A stretch of DNA of 64,000 bases, from the NCBI GenBank assembly GCA_002503285.1, contig DARI01000001.1:4814-68813 (forward strand). Reading direction: 5' to 3'. The first letter of the stretch is position 1; the number at the start of each line of letters is the position of its first letter. Below the pieces are notes generated by a model. That model was given only the letters and a program-made list of their open reading frames with translations. It had not been told where the DNA came from and did no database searches. This stretch comes from Euryarchaeota archaeon UBA557 (GTDB lineage: Archaea; Thermoplasmatota; Poseidoniia; Poseidoniales; Thalassarchaeaceae). The translations under genes were made by a program, and so were the position numbers. Of the stretch, positions 27,231-36,266 are shown one piece after another.

Positions 27231-27545
27231 ATGTCGGAAGGAAATAGATCTACGGAATTACAAGCCATAGTTCAAGAATTACAAATGCTTAGAAATCAAA
27301 TACAGTCCTTTTCATCACAAATTTCTGAGTATGGCCTAACTTTAGACGCACTTCTAAATCAAGATCCCAATAAGTCAGTCTACCAGTCATTAGGTAATCT
27401 TTTGTTGGAAGTAGAGGATAGGGAAAAATTAAATTCTGAACTTTCACAATCAAAGTTAAATGTTGAAAATCATTTGAATAAGTTGATAGAAAGGGAACAA
27501 TCATTAAGGGTCAAATATGATGAATTAGTATCAGCACTTGAATAA
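27231..27545 (+). CDS. pfdB: Prefoldin subunit beta
   Basis: A 104-residue coiled-coil protein. Two long helices flank a short beta hairpin region ('QDPNKSVYQSLGNLLLEVEDR'), a layout typical of beta prefoldin. The alpha2beta4 hexamer holds unfolded proteins for the thermosome. The ATG at 27231 is 2 bases after the pcc1 stop. Its place right after pcc1 matches other archaea. The alpha subunit is not in the window. Confidence 0.9.
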   Translation: MSEGNRSTELQAIVQELQMLRNQIQSFSSQISEYGLTLDALLNQDPNKSVYQSLGNLLLEVEDREKLNSELSQSKLNVENHLNKLIEREQSLRVKYDELVSALE

Positions 27546-27556
27546 ATGTGATAATT

Positions 27557-28387
27557 ATGGATATCATTGATGGTGAAGGCTCTAATTTAATTACGGACTT
27601 TTCTATACTTCAACACTTGATAAAAGACGGCAATAATGAACAAGCCATATTATTGTCTGAAGATCTATTAGTACGTTCTAGAGGGCCCCTTGAACGAAAT
27701 CATATATATGAAGCTAAAATTAGGATGGAAAGGGCCTTGATTGGTGCAATTAATCAAGATGATATTGGTAAAGAATTACGTTGGTGCGTTGATAGACTAA
27801 ATGCCTCAGATCCGTATTCATCTTCACACGGACTCGCATTGCTGAATTTAGCGGCGTGGCATTCAAATAAGAATGAAACAATGATGGCACTTGCTACTCA
27901 TGCTGATATTTCTGATATTTTAGGACATCCTAGTGAAATTTTAGGACTATCTAGATTAGAATCAGCAAGAATTTTAATATCGATGGAGGATTATGAACCT
28001 GCAATGAGGCATATGTGGATTGCAAGAAATGAGTTTTCAAAATCTTCTATGGTTCCTGAAAATATTGTAAGCAATCTAGAATGGCTGGATATGGCACTGG
28101 ACGATGTAGATGAAAATGCTCCAAATATGGAATTTAGGATTAAGAATGCAAAGCCAAGAGATAAACCAGGAAATTCTGTAATTTCCTCTAATCCTGACGA
28201 TATTAAGTTAGTTGTAGAAGAATTAATCCCGATTATTTATCAAGATTTATCTGGTAAAAGTCGTACAGATTTAGGGATTATAATTGATGCTTCTGATATC
28301 TTAGAAGTAAAAATCTGGAAAGAAATACTAATTAATCGAATAAATGAAATTCATGATCCTAGAGTCTTAGAAGTACTCCAATCATGA
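27557..28387 (+). CDS. Helical-repeat (TPR-like) protein of unknown function
   Basis: About 276 residues, almost wholly alpha-helical. Repeated helix pairs of about 34-40 residues ('QAILLSEDLLVRSRGP', 'GLALLNLAAWHSNKNE', 'YEPAMRHMWIARNEFS') look like TPR repeats. The C-terminal 80 residues differ and end with an amphipathic helix. It follows pfdB by 11 bp, so it belongs to the end of the superoperon transcript. Its 3' end overlaps the convergent Nudix gene by 37 bp. The family is not recognised; a scaffold role is a reasonable inference. Confidence 0.6.
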   Translation: MDIIDGEGSNLITDFSILQHLIKDGNNEQAILLSEDLLVRSRGPLERNHIYEAKIRMERALIGAINQDDIGKELRWCVDRLNASDPYSSSHGLALLNLAAWHSNKNETMMALATHADISDILGHPSEILGLSRLESARILISMEDYEPAMRHMWIARNEFSKSSMVPENIVSNLEWLDMALDDVDENAPNMEFRIKNAKPRDKPGNSVISSNPDDIKLVVEELIPIIYQDLSGKSRTDLGIIIDASDILEVKIWKEILINRINEIHDPRVLEVLQS

Positions 28388-28743
28388 TTTCTAATTTTAT
28401 TTAATTCATCTATTGACCATCCTATTCTCTCCGGTATTTCAATGCACCAACCAACTTCTTGTATGGCATCATCATTCGATTCCCACGCTATTGGTGTTGG
28501 TTCGTCCTCAACCTCAACCCAAACTACATACCCCCCGTCTACAATGTTCTCATCATAGGCTTTAGCAATACCTAACAACCCAGTTTCTTCAAATAATTCT
28601 CTCAATATTGCTTCTTCTATCCGTTCATTATCTTCTATTTTTCCACCAGGTAACTCCCATCCTCTTTTTTTATTCAAAACCATTAACCAACATTCATTAT
28701 CCACGTTAGATGTCACCCAACCTACTACAAATTCATTCTTCAT
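28351..28743 (-). CDS. Nudix hydrolase
   Basis: A 130-residue protein with an intact Nudix box at residues 34-56: 'GKIEDNERIEEAILRELFEE' followed by TG. This gives the Gx5Ex7REUxEExGU pattern with all metal-binding glutamates. The upstream 'KRGWELPGG' strand is typical of MutT/ADP-ribose-type hydrolases. It cleaves a nucleoside diphosphate linked to another moiety; the substrate is not deducible. The start ATG overlaps the stop of the TPR gene (28740) by 4 bp (ATGA), so translation is coupled. Confidence 0.88.
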   Translation of the reverse strand: MKNEFVVGWVTSNVDNECWLMVLNKKRGWELPGGKIEDNERIEEAILRELFEETGLLGIAKAYDENIVDGGYVVWVEVEDEPTPIAWESNDDAIQEVGWCIEIPERIGWSIDELNKIRNHDWSTSKTLGS

Positions 28744-29747
28744 TTACTCAACTTCCTAAGTATTTTTTTTACTAATAATTCTGCTATCTTATCACCTTCA
28801 GCAGCCATACTTCTAGCCTTAAAGAAAGCCTCCTGTATTTTATTCTCTTCTATCATTCTTTCAATATTCTCATATTCATTTTCTATTTTTGTATCATATT
28901 GATTACTTATTTCAGGCTCTTTTAAATCAACATTGGCTAATTTTTCCATCCTCTTAAGAAACTGAATCCTATCTGACAATTTTGGTTTAATCCAGTGTAC
29001 TTTATCATTGCCATCTAATTTAGATTCCATTCTAATTTTAAAATTATTTTTTGATTGGCATTGAGGGAAGTGAAATTGAGCCTGGTCATAACTAAACCAT
29101 GCTTCATCATATTCCTGTCTTCGCTCGTGTATTTTCCCCAACTCTATCCAAACTTCATAATTTTCTGGTTTTTGTGCAAGCAAATATTTGGATAAATCTA
29201 AGAATATATCTTCATATCCAGAGTTCTTAAATTTTTCTAACCTTCTAGAAAAAAGTATATTCGAGCGTGGATCTCTGGTATCTAATTTTTTTAATCTGTC
29301 ACAAAAATTTTCAATCTCTTCTTCATTATTAATTATATTTTCCCACCATTTGTCTAAATCTAATGGATCAATTTTAAAAGCAGTATTCAAAAGATTTTCT
29401 CCAACCTCTACTAAATTTAAATTATTTAATTGAGACAATATTACATTATCTCTTCCTAAGACATTAAATAAATCTTCCAATATAATTTTTATTCCTGCAT
29501 TATCTTTATTAATCACCTTAATTTTAACTAATATTCTCCAATTTTCAGGATTTGTAAAGTCATATAGTATTGACTGTTTAGCATTCTGTTCTGCCCATTC
29601 TAAATTTGTTCTATTATTTTCCAACTTCAAAAACTTCATGGCTTGACTTCTATGGCGATTGCCCAAACTGCGTCTAGGATGTTGTAATGTAATTTTAAAA
29701 TCTATCTTAGGCTCAACCATATATTGCATCTCATAAAACTGACTCAT
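28740..29747 (-). CDS. TPR-like helical protein of unknown function
   Basis: About 335 mostly helical residues. At least one clear TPR unit is seen ('NYEVWIELGKIHERRQEYDEAWFSYDQAQFHFP'-type, split here for length: 'WIELGKIHERRQEYDEAW' then 'FSYDQAQFHFPQ'). Other helix pairs include 'WRILVKIKVINKDNAGIKII'. A charged C-terminal part contains a predicted coiled coil (KIENEYENIERMIEENKI). Starts at 29747, 29729 and 29720 are all possible, and the first two lie in or near the ubiD end. It is sandwiched between ubiD and a Nudix gene with overlaps on both sides, an operon of three. Confidence 0.6.
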   Translation of the reverse strand: MSQFYEMQYMVEPKIDFKITLQHPRRSLGNRHRSQAMKFLKLENNRTNLEWAEQNAKQSILYDFTNPENWRILVKIKVINKDNAGIKIILEDLFNVLGRDNVILSQLNNLNLVEVGENLLNTAFKIDPLDLDKWWENIINNEEEIENFCDRLKKLDTRDPRSNILFSRRLEKFKNSGYEDIFLDLSKYLLAQKPENYEVWIELGKIHERRQEYDEAWFSYDQAQFHFPQCQSKNNFKIRMESKLDGNDKVHWIKPKLSDRIQFLKRMEKLANVDLKEPEISNQYDTKIENEYENIERMIEENKIQEAFFKARSMAAEGDKIAELLVKKILRKLSK

Positions 29748-31002
29748 ACTCAGATCTATCTTGGTCAGGTCCTAATGTAGCATCCATACCAATTTTACTT
29801 GTTAACCCCTCTTTTGATCTACTTGGATCAAGACTTGAGCCTTTTTGATTTGATAGAATCACTGTATCTTTGTCAGGCTGCCAACGAGTCATAAGGGCCC
29901 ATTCGACTCTGGATGGATTTGATATATCTATGTCCTGGTCCACAACTATTACCTGTTTCATCGATTTATGCCCATTAAGGGCTGCATGAATAGCCCTGAC
30001 TCCATCACCTTCTCTTTGTGGTTTAATTTGTACGACTGAAGATAACCATCCACACCCACCATCAGTTAGATATACGTCGGTGCATGGAACAACTTCTGAT
30101 ACAGCCTCTTTAATCGTGGGAGCCCTTGGCATACCCATTAAAGTTCTATGTTCAACTTCTGCTTGTATTAAGGCATGAAAAACAGGATTATTTCTATGAT
30201 ATACGGCATCATATTCTACCACTGGTTCTTGCCTAACTCCGTCTACTGTTCCAGTAATGTCTACATATGGTCCTTCATCATCAGTCTCCAAAGTTATTCT
30301 GGCTTCCATTGCGTATTCCGCATCTGCGGGAACTTGAATTCCATTTGGCAATTCCACCAATTCTAAAGGAGATCCATGCAATTTTTGATGTAAAGAAGAT
30401 GCCACATGCAATTCATCTAATGGCTCATTAAACGACATTGCAGCTGCCAATAGAACTACTGCATCTGGACCGTTGACAACTGCTATTGGAACCTCATCAC
30501 CATTGGCTTGCGCCATCTCCATCATAGACCTAAGGTGCCTTGGTACAAATCTAGATACAGTGTGATTTCTATCTCTTAGATATTGCCTGTGGAAAGACAT
30601 ATTTCTAATGCCACCATATTGTGCAATGATGACTGATGCAGATTGATATCTACCCTTATCTTCGGAATAATGCCAAGGTATTGGTAGTAGTTCTAAATCA
30701 ACTATTCGTTGTTTATTTTGAAATACTGGTGATTGTTCAGGTAATATAATTTTAGGTTCAGTGGGATTATTCATTGCCCATGCCAATGTATCAATTAAAT
30801 CTCCTGGCGAGATTTTAAAAGTTTTACATATTCTATCTCTTGTTAATACATTCATAGCAGCCCGATGGCCCTTAGATTCAGGAATATTGTCAAATACTAA
30901 TGGGGGATTACCATTTTTTAATGAATAATTCAACATCTCTTGAATCAGGCTTGTTCTTTGACTTATTATTTGAACATCATGAAGCAGGTCTCGGAATGCC
31001 AT
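29731..31002 (-). CDS. UbiD-family decarboxylase
   Basis: A prenylated-FMN-dependent decarboxylase of the UbiD family, 423 aa. Recognisable blocks are 'GGIRNMSFHRQYLRDRN', 'HVASSLHQKLHGSPLELVEL', 'DAEYAMEARITLETDDEGP' (catalytic Glu region) and 'HAALNGHKSMKQVIVVDQDI'. The ATG at 31002 (MAFRDLL) replaces a 39-codon longer reading that would reach the rps12 promoter. Two roles fit the context: trans-anhydromevalonate 5-phosphate decarboxylase of the archaeal mevalonate route (IPK and prenyl synthase lie nearby), or the late decarboxylation in futalosine-derived menaquinone synthesis (mqnE, A and D are in the window). A UbiX partner is not seen here. Confidence 0.85.
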   Translation of the reverse strand: MAFRDLLHDVQIISQRTSLIQEMLNYSLKNGNPPLVFDNIPESKGHRAAMNVLTRDRICKTFKISPGDLIDTLAWAMNNPTEPKIILPEQSPVFQNKQRIVDLELLPIPWHYSEDKGRYQSASVIIAQYGGIRNMSFHRQYLRDRNHTVSRFVPRHLRSMMEMAQANGDEVPIAVVNGPDAVVLLAAAMSFNEPLDELHVASSLHQKLHGSPLELVELPNGIQVPADAEYAMEARITLETDDEGPYVDITGTVDGVRQEPVVEYDAVYHRNNPVFHALIQAEVEHRTLMGMPRAPTIKEAVSEVVPCTDVYLTDGGCGWLSSVVQIKPQREGDGVRAIHAALNGHKSMKQVIVVDQDIDISNPSRVEWALMTRWQPDKDTVILSNQKGSSLDPSRSKEGLTSKIGMDATLGPDQDRSEYESVL

Positions 31003-31136
31003 GCAACGAACCGAGAGTACAATCTGTTTGAATGTTAGCAAAGAGAAACGTTGTTTCAGGCCAATATTAATTGTGTTCAGCCCTTCACTTCTTATACCAA
31101 AGGTCGGTCGGCGGAACATCGTTTAGAGGGTTATAG

Positions 31137-31577
31137 TTGGGTCGTGGATTATTCTCTGGTTCTAAAATGGCAAGCGACCGTAAAAAATATAGGTGGAAAG
31201 AACGTAAATTCCGCAACCGTCAATTAAAAAGAATAGCAGGTGGATCTCTAAGACACGACCCTTTGGGCGGTAGTACTCAAGCAAAAGGGATAGTAATTGA
31301 AAAAGTTGGTTTTGAAGCCAAACAGCCAAATTCAGCAATTAGAAAAGCAGTAAAAATTAGCCTAATTAGGACGGGAAATAAATTAACAGCATTTGCACCA
31401 GGCGATGGGGCAATATCCTTCATAGATGAACACGATGAAGTTCTTGTCGAAGGAATCGGTGGAAGCAAGGGTAGGTCATATGGAGATTTGCCTGGAGTAA
31501 GATTCAAAGTTATCAAAGTTAATGGCGTTTCACTAGATGAAATGGTTAGAGGCCGAAAAGAGAAACCAATAAGGTGA
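31137..31577 (+). CDS. rps12: 30S ribosomal protein S12
   Basis: A decoding-centre protein. It has the archaeal/eukaryotic S12 (uS12/S23) core 'KVGFEAKQPNSAIRKAVKI', then 'AFAPGDGAISFIDEHDEV' and 'GDLPGVRFKVIKVNGVS'. The PNSA loop is intact. I kept the TTG start at 31137 because the residues it adds (GRGLFSGSK) align with the conserved N-terminal 'GL..ARK' of archaeal S12. The first ATG, at 31167, would lose them. It begins the rps12-rps7-EF-2 block and is divergent from ubiD. Confidence 0.93.
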   Translation: MGRGLFSGSKMASDRKKYRWKERKFRNRQLKRIAGGSLRHDPLGGSTQAKGIVIEKVGFEAKQPNSAIRKAVKISLIRTGNKLTAFAPGDGAISFIDEHDEVLVEGIGGSKGRSYGDLPGVRFKVIKVNGVSLDEMVRGRKEKPIR

Positions 31578-31585
31578 GTATCCAT

Positions 31586-32212
31586 ATGTCAGAAGTAGAG
31601 GAAGTAGAGCAAGAAGAACAAGAGTCTACTAAAGACCCTATAGCCGGTATCGGTACTATGGTTTTTGGAAAATGGGATGCTACTGAGGTAACGTGCGATG
31701 ATCCCGGATTAGCCCCTTACATCAATTTAGCAACTATTGGAACTCCTCACTCTGGTGGACGTCATGCAAATGAATACTTTGGAAAGGCAAATCTATCTGT
31801 AATTGAAAGATTTATTAATAATTTAATGCGATCAGGAAAATTCTCTGGTAAAAAGCAACATTGTGCAAAAGCATTCGAAGAAGCACTCGATACCATAAAT
31901 GAAAGAACAGGAGAAAATCCACTTCAAAAATTTATTGATGCAATAAAAGAAGCCGCTCCCTGTGAAGAAATAACAAGAATTAAAATGGGTGCAGTTAGTC
32001 AACCAAAAGCCGTAGACTCTTCTCCAAGCAGGAGAATTGATATCGCATTAAGAAATTTATCTGTAGGTTGTTCATCTGCAACTGCAAAAAGTAAAAAATC
32101 ATTAACTGAAGGAATTATTTCAGAATTAAATAAAGCTGCACAAGCAGATGTTAGTTCTTATTCCGTTGGTAAGAGAGATGAATTAGAGCGCATAGCATCT
32201 TCTGCAAGATGA
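31586..32212 (+). CDS. rps7: 30S ribosomal protein S7
   Basis: The head-nucleating small-subunit protein (uS7). Core blocks are 'HANEYFGKANLSVIERFINN', 'HCAKAFEEALDTINERTGENP' and 'SQPKAVDSSPSRRIDIALRN'. The C-terminal 'RDELERIASSAR' matches archaeal S7 ends. I chose the ATG at 31586, which is 8 bases after an AAGGTGA ribosome-binding site at the rps12 end. A GTG at 31574 is possible. The N-terminus carries an acidic extension rich in Glu. Confidence 0.94.
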   Translation: MSEVEEVEQEEQESTKDPIAGIGTMVFGKWDATEVTCDDPGLAPYINLATIGTPHSGGRHANEYFGKANLSVIERFINNLMRSGKFSGKKQHCAKAFEEALDTINERTGENPLQKFIDAIKEAAPCEEITRIKMGAVSQPKAVDSSPSRRIDIALRNLSVGCSSATAKSKKSLTEGIISELNKAAQADVSSYSVGKRDELERIASSAR

Positions 32213-32317
32213 TACAATATATTATTCAAACCATGGCCCTATCGCCTACGTTTGATTGACATGTTCAATCGTCTTTATCAACCATAGTTAGGTGGCCGAG
32301 TCAATTGAGGTCATTAT

Positions 32318-34525
32318 ATGGGTCGTAAGGAAGATAATATTGAACGTGCAGTAGAAGTAATGCGCGTAAGAGATAAAATAAGAAATCTAGCTATAGCAGC
32401 ACATATTGATCACGGTAAAACCACACTTTCAGATAACCTGATAGCCGGTGCTGGAATGATGTCTGAGGATTTAGCTGGTAAATCTAGGGTACTAGATTTT
32501 GATGACCAAGAAAGTGCTAGAGGAATCACTATTAACGCAGCAAGCGCTTCGATGGTTCACGATGTAGAAGGTACAGATTACTTAATCAATTTAATTGATA
32601 CTCCAGGGCACGTAGACTTTGGTGGTGACGTTACACGAGCTATGAGGGCTGTAGATGGTTGTATTATTTTGGCTTGCGCTGTAGAAGGAACAATGCCGCA
32701 AACCGAGACCGTAGTCAGGCAAGCACTCAAAGAAAAAGTAAGGCCTGTATTATTTATTAACAAAGTAGATCGACTAATTAATGAATTACAAATTGATGGT
32801 CCTGAAATGATGAAGAGATTTGAAAAGATAATAACTAAAGTTAACAAGTTAATTTATACCTTTGCTCCTGCAGAATTAAGGAAAGAATGGCAAGTAGATG
32901 TTAAGAAAGGAACTGTAGCATTCGGATCAGCTTACTATAACTGGGGAATGTCTATACCATATATGGCTAAGAGTGGGATAAATTTCACTCAAATTTTTGA
33001 ATATTGTCATAATGATCAACAAAAAGAACTCGCTAAGAAAGCTCCTGTACACCGTGTTTTATTAGATATGGCAGTAGATAAACTTCCATCTCCACTTGTT
33101 GCTCAAGAATATAGAATTCCTAATATTTGGCAAGGAGACCTTGAATCTGATTTTGCTAAATCAATGATAAAATGTGATCCAGACGGCCCTCTTTCACTTA
33201 TGATTGTAAAAATTTGGATGGATCCTCATGCTGGAGAAGTTGCAGTAGGTAGGGTGTATTCTGGTTCCATAAAACATGGAGAGTCTGTTTGGGCATTGGG
33301 CGGTGCAAAAGCTGAACGTGTACAACAAGTGAGTATGATGGTAGGTGGAGATAGAATAGCCGTAGCCGAAGTTTCAGCTGGTAATATTGCTGCACTAACA
33401 GGAATAAAAAGCGCTGCTGCAGGAGTGACTATTACAAGAAACAAAGATGATACTGGTTTCGAGCCTATTAGGCATTACTCAGAACCAGTAGTTACTGTAG
33501 CTGTTGAACCAAAGTCAATGAAAGATCTACCAAAATTCGTAGATGCATTAAGAAGTTTAGCAAAATCAGATGCTTCTCTACAAGTTTCAACAAATGCTGA
33601 GACAGGGGAAGCCCTCCTTGCCGGCATGGGTGAATTGCATCTGGAAATTACTACTTACAGAATTGAAGAAGAACAAGGAATCAAAGTTAAAGTTAGTGAA
33701 CCTATAGTGGTATACCGTGAATCAATAGAAGGAGATAACAAAGGAAGGCCATTTGAAGGTAAATCTCCTAATAGGCATAATAGATTTTATATTGAAGTAG
33801 AGCCTATGCCAGATGATATAATTAAAGAATTAAGGGATGGTACATTCGGAGATGGTCCTGTGAGGACCAAAGATGCTAAATCTACAGGAAATAAATTTGG
33901 TGAGTTCGGAATGGATAAAGACCTAATGAGAAAAATATATGCAATAAATGGAACTAATGTGTTGATTAACGATACAAAGGGAATTCAAAATCTTCATGAA
34001 ACTAGAGAATTAATAATTGAAGGATTTAACGACGTTTGTAAAAAGGGACCAGTCGCGGAAGAGCCATTAATGGGAGTAATGGTGCGTTTAGTGGATGCTA
34101 AACTCCACGAGGATGCTATCCACAGAGGTCCGGCACAAACTATACCTGCTGTTAGAAACTCCATGAAAGGGGCATTAATCCGTGCAAGGTCAGTTATTTT
34201 TGAGCCAATGCAAAATATTAGAATTGATGCGCCAAATGATGTAATTGGTGGAGTGACTGGTGAATTAAATAAACGCAGAGGTATAATTGAAGATATGCCG
34301 GTTGATGGTGGCACGGCTAGCGTAATTGGTAAAATGCCTGTTGCAGAATCCTTTGGTTTCTCAAACAGCGTTCGAGCAGCCAGTCAAGGTAGAGCGGTTT
34401 GGAATACTGAAAATGCAGGATATGTCCATTTACCTCGTGAGTTATTCAATAAAGTAGTCGCAGAAATTCGTGATAGGAAAGGATTAAAATCAGAATTACC
34501 CGGTGAAGCGCAATACATGGATTAA
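32318..34525 (+). CDS. fusA: Translation elongation factor EF-2
   Basis: The translocase GTPase of the archaeal ribosome, 735 aa. P-loop 'AHIDHGKTT' is at 28-36, with G3 'DTPGHVDF' and G4 'NKVD'. Domains II-V follow. The diphthamide loop 'IHRGPAQTIPAVRNS' is intact, with the modifiable His at residue 602 (codon 34121-34123). A GAGGT ribosome-binding site lies just upstream of the ATG. It follows rps7 after a 105-bp spacer. The last-step diphthamide ligase Dph6 is at 22117-22869. Confidence 0.96.
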   Translation: MGRKEDNIERAVEVMRVRDKIRNLAIAAHIDHGKTTLSDNLIAGAGMMSEDLAGKSRVLDFDDQESARGITINAASASMVHDVEGTDYLINLIDTPGHVDFGGDVTRAMRAVDGCIILACAVEGTMPQTETVVRQALKEKVRPVLFINKVDRLINELQIDGPEMMKRFEKIITKVNKLIYTFAPAELRKEWQVDVKKGTVAFGSAYYNWGMSIPYMAKSGINFTQIFEYCHNDQQKELAKKAPVHRVLLDMAVDKLPSPLVAQEYRIPNIWQGDLESDFAKSMIKCDPDGPLSLMIVKIWMDPHAGEVAVGRVYSGSIKHGESVWALGGAKAERVQQVSMMVGGDRIAVAEVSAGNIAALTGIKSAAAGVTITRNKDDTGFEPIRHYSEPVVTVAVEPKSMKDLPKFVDALRSLAKSDASLQVSTNAETGEALLAGMGELHLEITTYRIEEEQGIKVKVSEPIVVYRESIEGDNKGRPFEGKSPNRHNRFYIEVEPMPDDIIKELRDGTFGDGPVRTKDAKSTGNKFGEFGMDKDLMRKIYAINGTNVLINDTKGIQNLHETRELIIEGFNDVCKKGPVAEEPLMGVMVRLVDAKLHEDAIHRGPAQTIPAVRNSMKGALIRARSVIFEPMQNIRIDAPNDVIGGVTGELNKRRGIIEDMPVDGGTASVIGKMPVAESFGFSNSVRAASQGRAVWNTENAGYVHLPRELFNKVVAEIRDRKGLKSELPGEAQYMD

Positions 34526-34530
34526 TTAAA

Positions 34531-36219
34531 TTAATTAATTCTTGTTAATTGAAGATCGGTTAATTCTCTTAGTACATCGACTTGAGGATTTTGGTCTAAT
34601 TTATTTAAACACTCATGTGCAATTTCATGGTGATACATTGCTTTATTTCTAGCGTATTCAATTGAACCAGATTTTTGTAAGTCTTCTACAGCTAATTTTA
34701 GTGATAAATCATCACATTTCAATTTACCAAATACTTTATTGAAATTAGGTAATTCCAATCCACTGTCTTTGGCATGAATAGCTATCAAAGTCATCTTACC
34801 TTGTACAATATCTGAACCAGCAGGTTTTCCAAGGGTTTTCGTATCTCCAGTTATATCTATTAAATCATCCATTAATTGAAAACATAATCCTAGATTTAAT
34901 CCCCATTTTGCCATATTTTTTACAATATCAGTACTAGCATCAGAAAGTATAGCACCTGTCCTAGCACATGTTTCGAACATTGCACTTGTTTTTCCAGCAA
35001 TCATTGCAATATAATCATCTTCGGTTACTATTTCTCTATCCTCAAATTCTATATCTTCTTGTTGACCTTCAGCCACTCTTCTTACCATTTCGCCAATTGC
35101 TGTAACTAAATATCGTAAATTTTTTCCTGATATGTCTTTAGATTCAGCTAATATTTCAAATCCAACTGCTAACATCGCATCTCCTGCATTTATTGCCGTT
35201 GCATCATCATATGCGACGTGCACTGCATCTAATCCTCTTCTGATTGGATCTTGATCAATTATATCATCATGGATTAATGTAAAGTTATGAATTATTTCAA
35301 TAGATGCCCCAAGAGTATAATGTCCCTTGTTTGCATTCCCTACTGCTTCACCTACTAATCTAGGCAATATGGCTCTATATCTTTTACCTCCACCTGAAAA
35401 TAAGTGAGTCATAGCCCCATGTAGTCTAACTTGTTCCATTTTACTTAGACTTTCCATTATTTCATCTTCTACCTTATTTTTATGTACCATTAATGCTTCT
35501 TGAAGGGAATTATTAGGAACATTGTTTGAACTAATTACCAACTCTCCACAATCAATTATTTCATTTGATTTTGAGCCTAGAATCATCGGAATGTTAGGAT
35601 AATTTGGCTTCAAATAATGCTCCCAAATCATCCTAAACCATGGGGCAATAACTTCATTTTCCCATTTACCTGTTCCAAGCATCATTTCATTAATTTCTGA
35701 CTCATCTAGCCAAAGAACCTTTTCAATCTCATTCCTATTAAGATCAACATCGGTATTTGCCTGTACTACCAGAACATGATCAATTTCTCTTTCTATCCAT
35801 TCATCGTCCCATCTACAAGAGTACTCAAATTTACCTACTAAATTAAAATTCCATTGTTTAGTAACTTTACTAGGTATCCCTAACTCATGCTCCAATTTCC
35901 TTATTGCAGCGTTTATTACTCCCTGTAAATCTTGAGTGTTTTCGCTGATCATATCCAATGGGTGGCTACAACATGTATTCGCCCATACGCTTGGAAATGT
36001 AATTTTATCATTAGATCTTTGTTGTACAATCATTTTACCAGATTCATCAAATAGTACTACACTGAAAGCCCTATGTCTATCACCTATTCCATAATGGCAA
36101 TCTAATTTACTTTTAGTTCCAATAACTTCATCCATTTTGTTTACCAATAGGCACATCTCATTCATCATTTCTTCTTGAGTAGAATCATGATTTCCAAGTA
36201 CATTGTTGTTGTCGGCCAT
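34531..36219 (-). CDS. Fusion: type 1 IPP isomerase + polyprenyl (GGPP-type) diphosphate synthase
   Basis: Two enzymes in one 562-residue chain, numbered from the ATG at 36219. Residues 20-205 are type 1 isopentenyl-diphosphate isomerase, with a metal/active-site His region 'DRHRAFSV', catalytic-Cys block 'NTCCSHP' (83-87) and 'HELGIP'. Residues 235-562 are a trans-prenyl synthase, with 'GGGKRYRAIL', first Asp-rich motif 'HDDIID' (318-322) and second motif 'LMDDLIDITGD' (451-459). Together they convert IPP to DMAPP and then elongate it for membrane lipid precursors. GTG 36270 and ATG 36264 are longer start options. It lies directly downstream of isopentenyl phosphate kinase. Most archaea use type 2 isomerase, so this form and the fusion are unusual. 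Confidence 0.9.
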   Translation of the reverse strand: MADNNNVLGNHDSTQEEMMNEMCLLVNKMDEVIGTKSKLDCHYGIGDRHRAFSVVLFDESGKMIVQQRSNDKITFPSVWANTCCSHPLDMISENTQDLQGVINAAIRKLEHELGIPSKVTKQWNFNLVGKFEYSCRWDDEWIEREIDHVLVVQANTDVDLNRNEIEKVLWLDESEINEMMLGTGKWENEVIAPWFRMIWEHYLKPNYPNIPMILGSKSNEIIDCGELVISSNNVPNNSLQEALMVHKNKVEDEIMESLSKMEQVRLHGAMTHLFSGGGKRYRAILPRLVGEAVGNANKGHYTLGASIEIIHNFTLIHDDIIDQDPIRRGLDAVHVAYDDATAINAGDAMLAVGFEILAESKDISGKNLRYLVTAIGEMVRRVAEGQQEDIEFEDREIVTEDDYIAMIAGKTSAMFETCARTGAILSDASTDIVKNMAKWGLNLGLCFQLMDDLIDITGDTKTLGKPAGSDIVQGKMTLIAIHAKDSGLELPNFNKVFGKLKCDDLSLKLAVEDLQKSGSIEYARNKAMYHHEIAHECLNKLDQNPQVDVLRELTDLQLTRIN

Positions 36220-36266
36220 ATTGCTCAAATGTCGCAGAGAGTGATTGCATATAATCAAATTCATTA

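Noticed and set aside
32213..32317. Possible RNA gene between rps7 and EF-2
   Set aside because: The 105-bp spacer has a ribosome-binding site and promoter-like words but no paired arms long enough for a tRNA.
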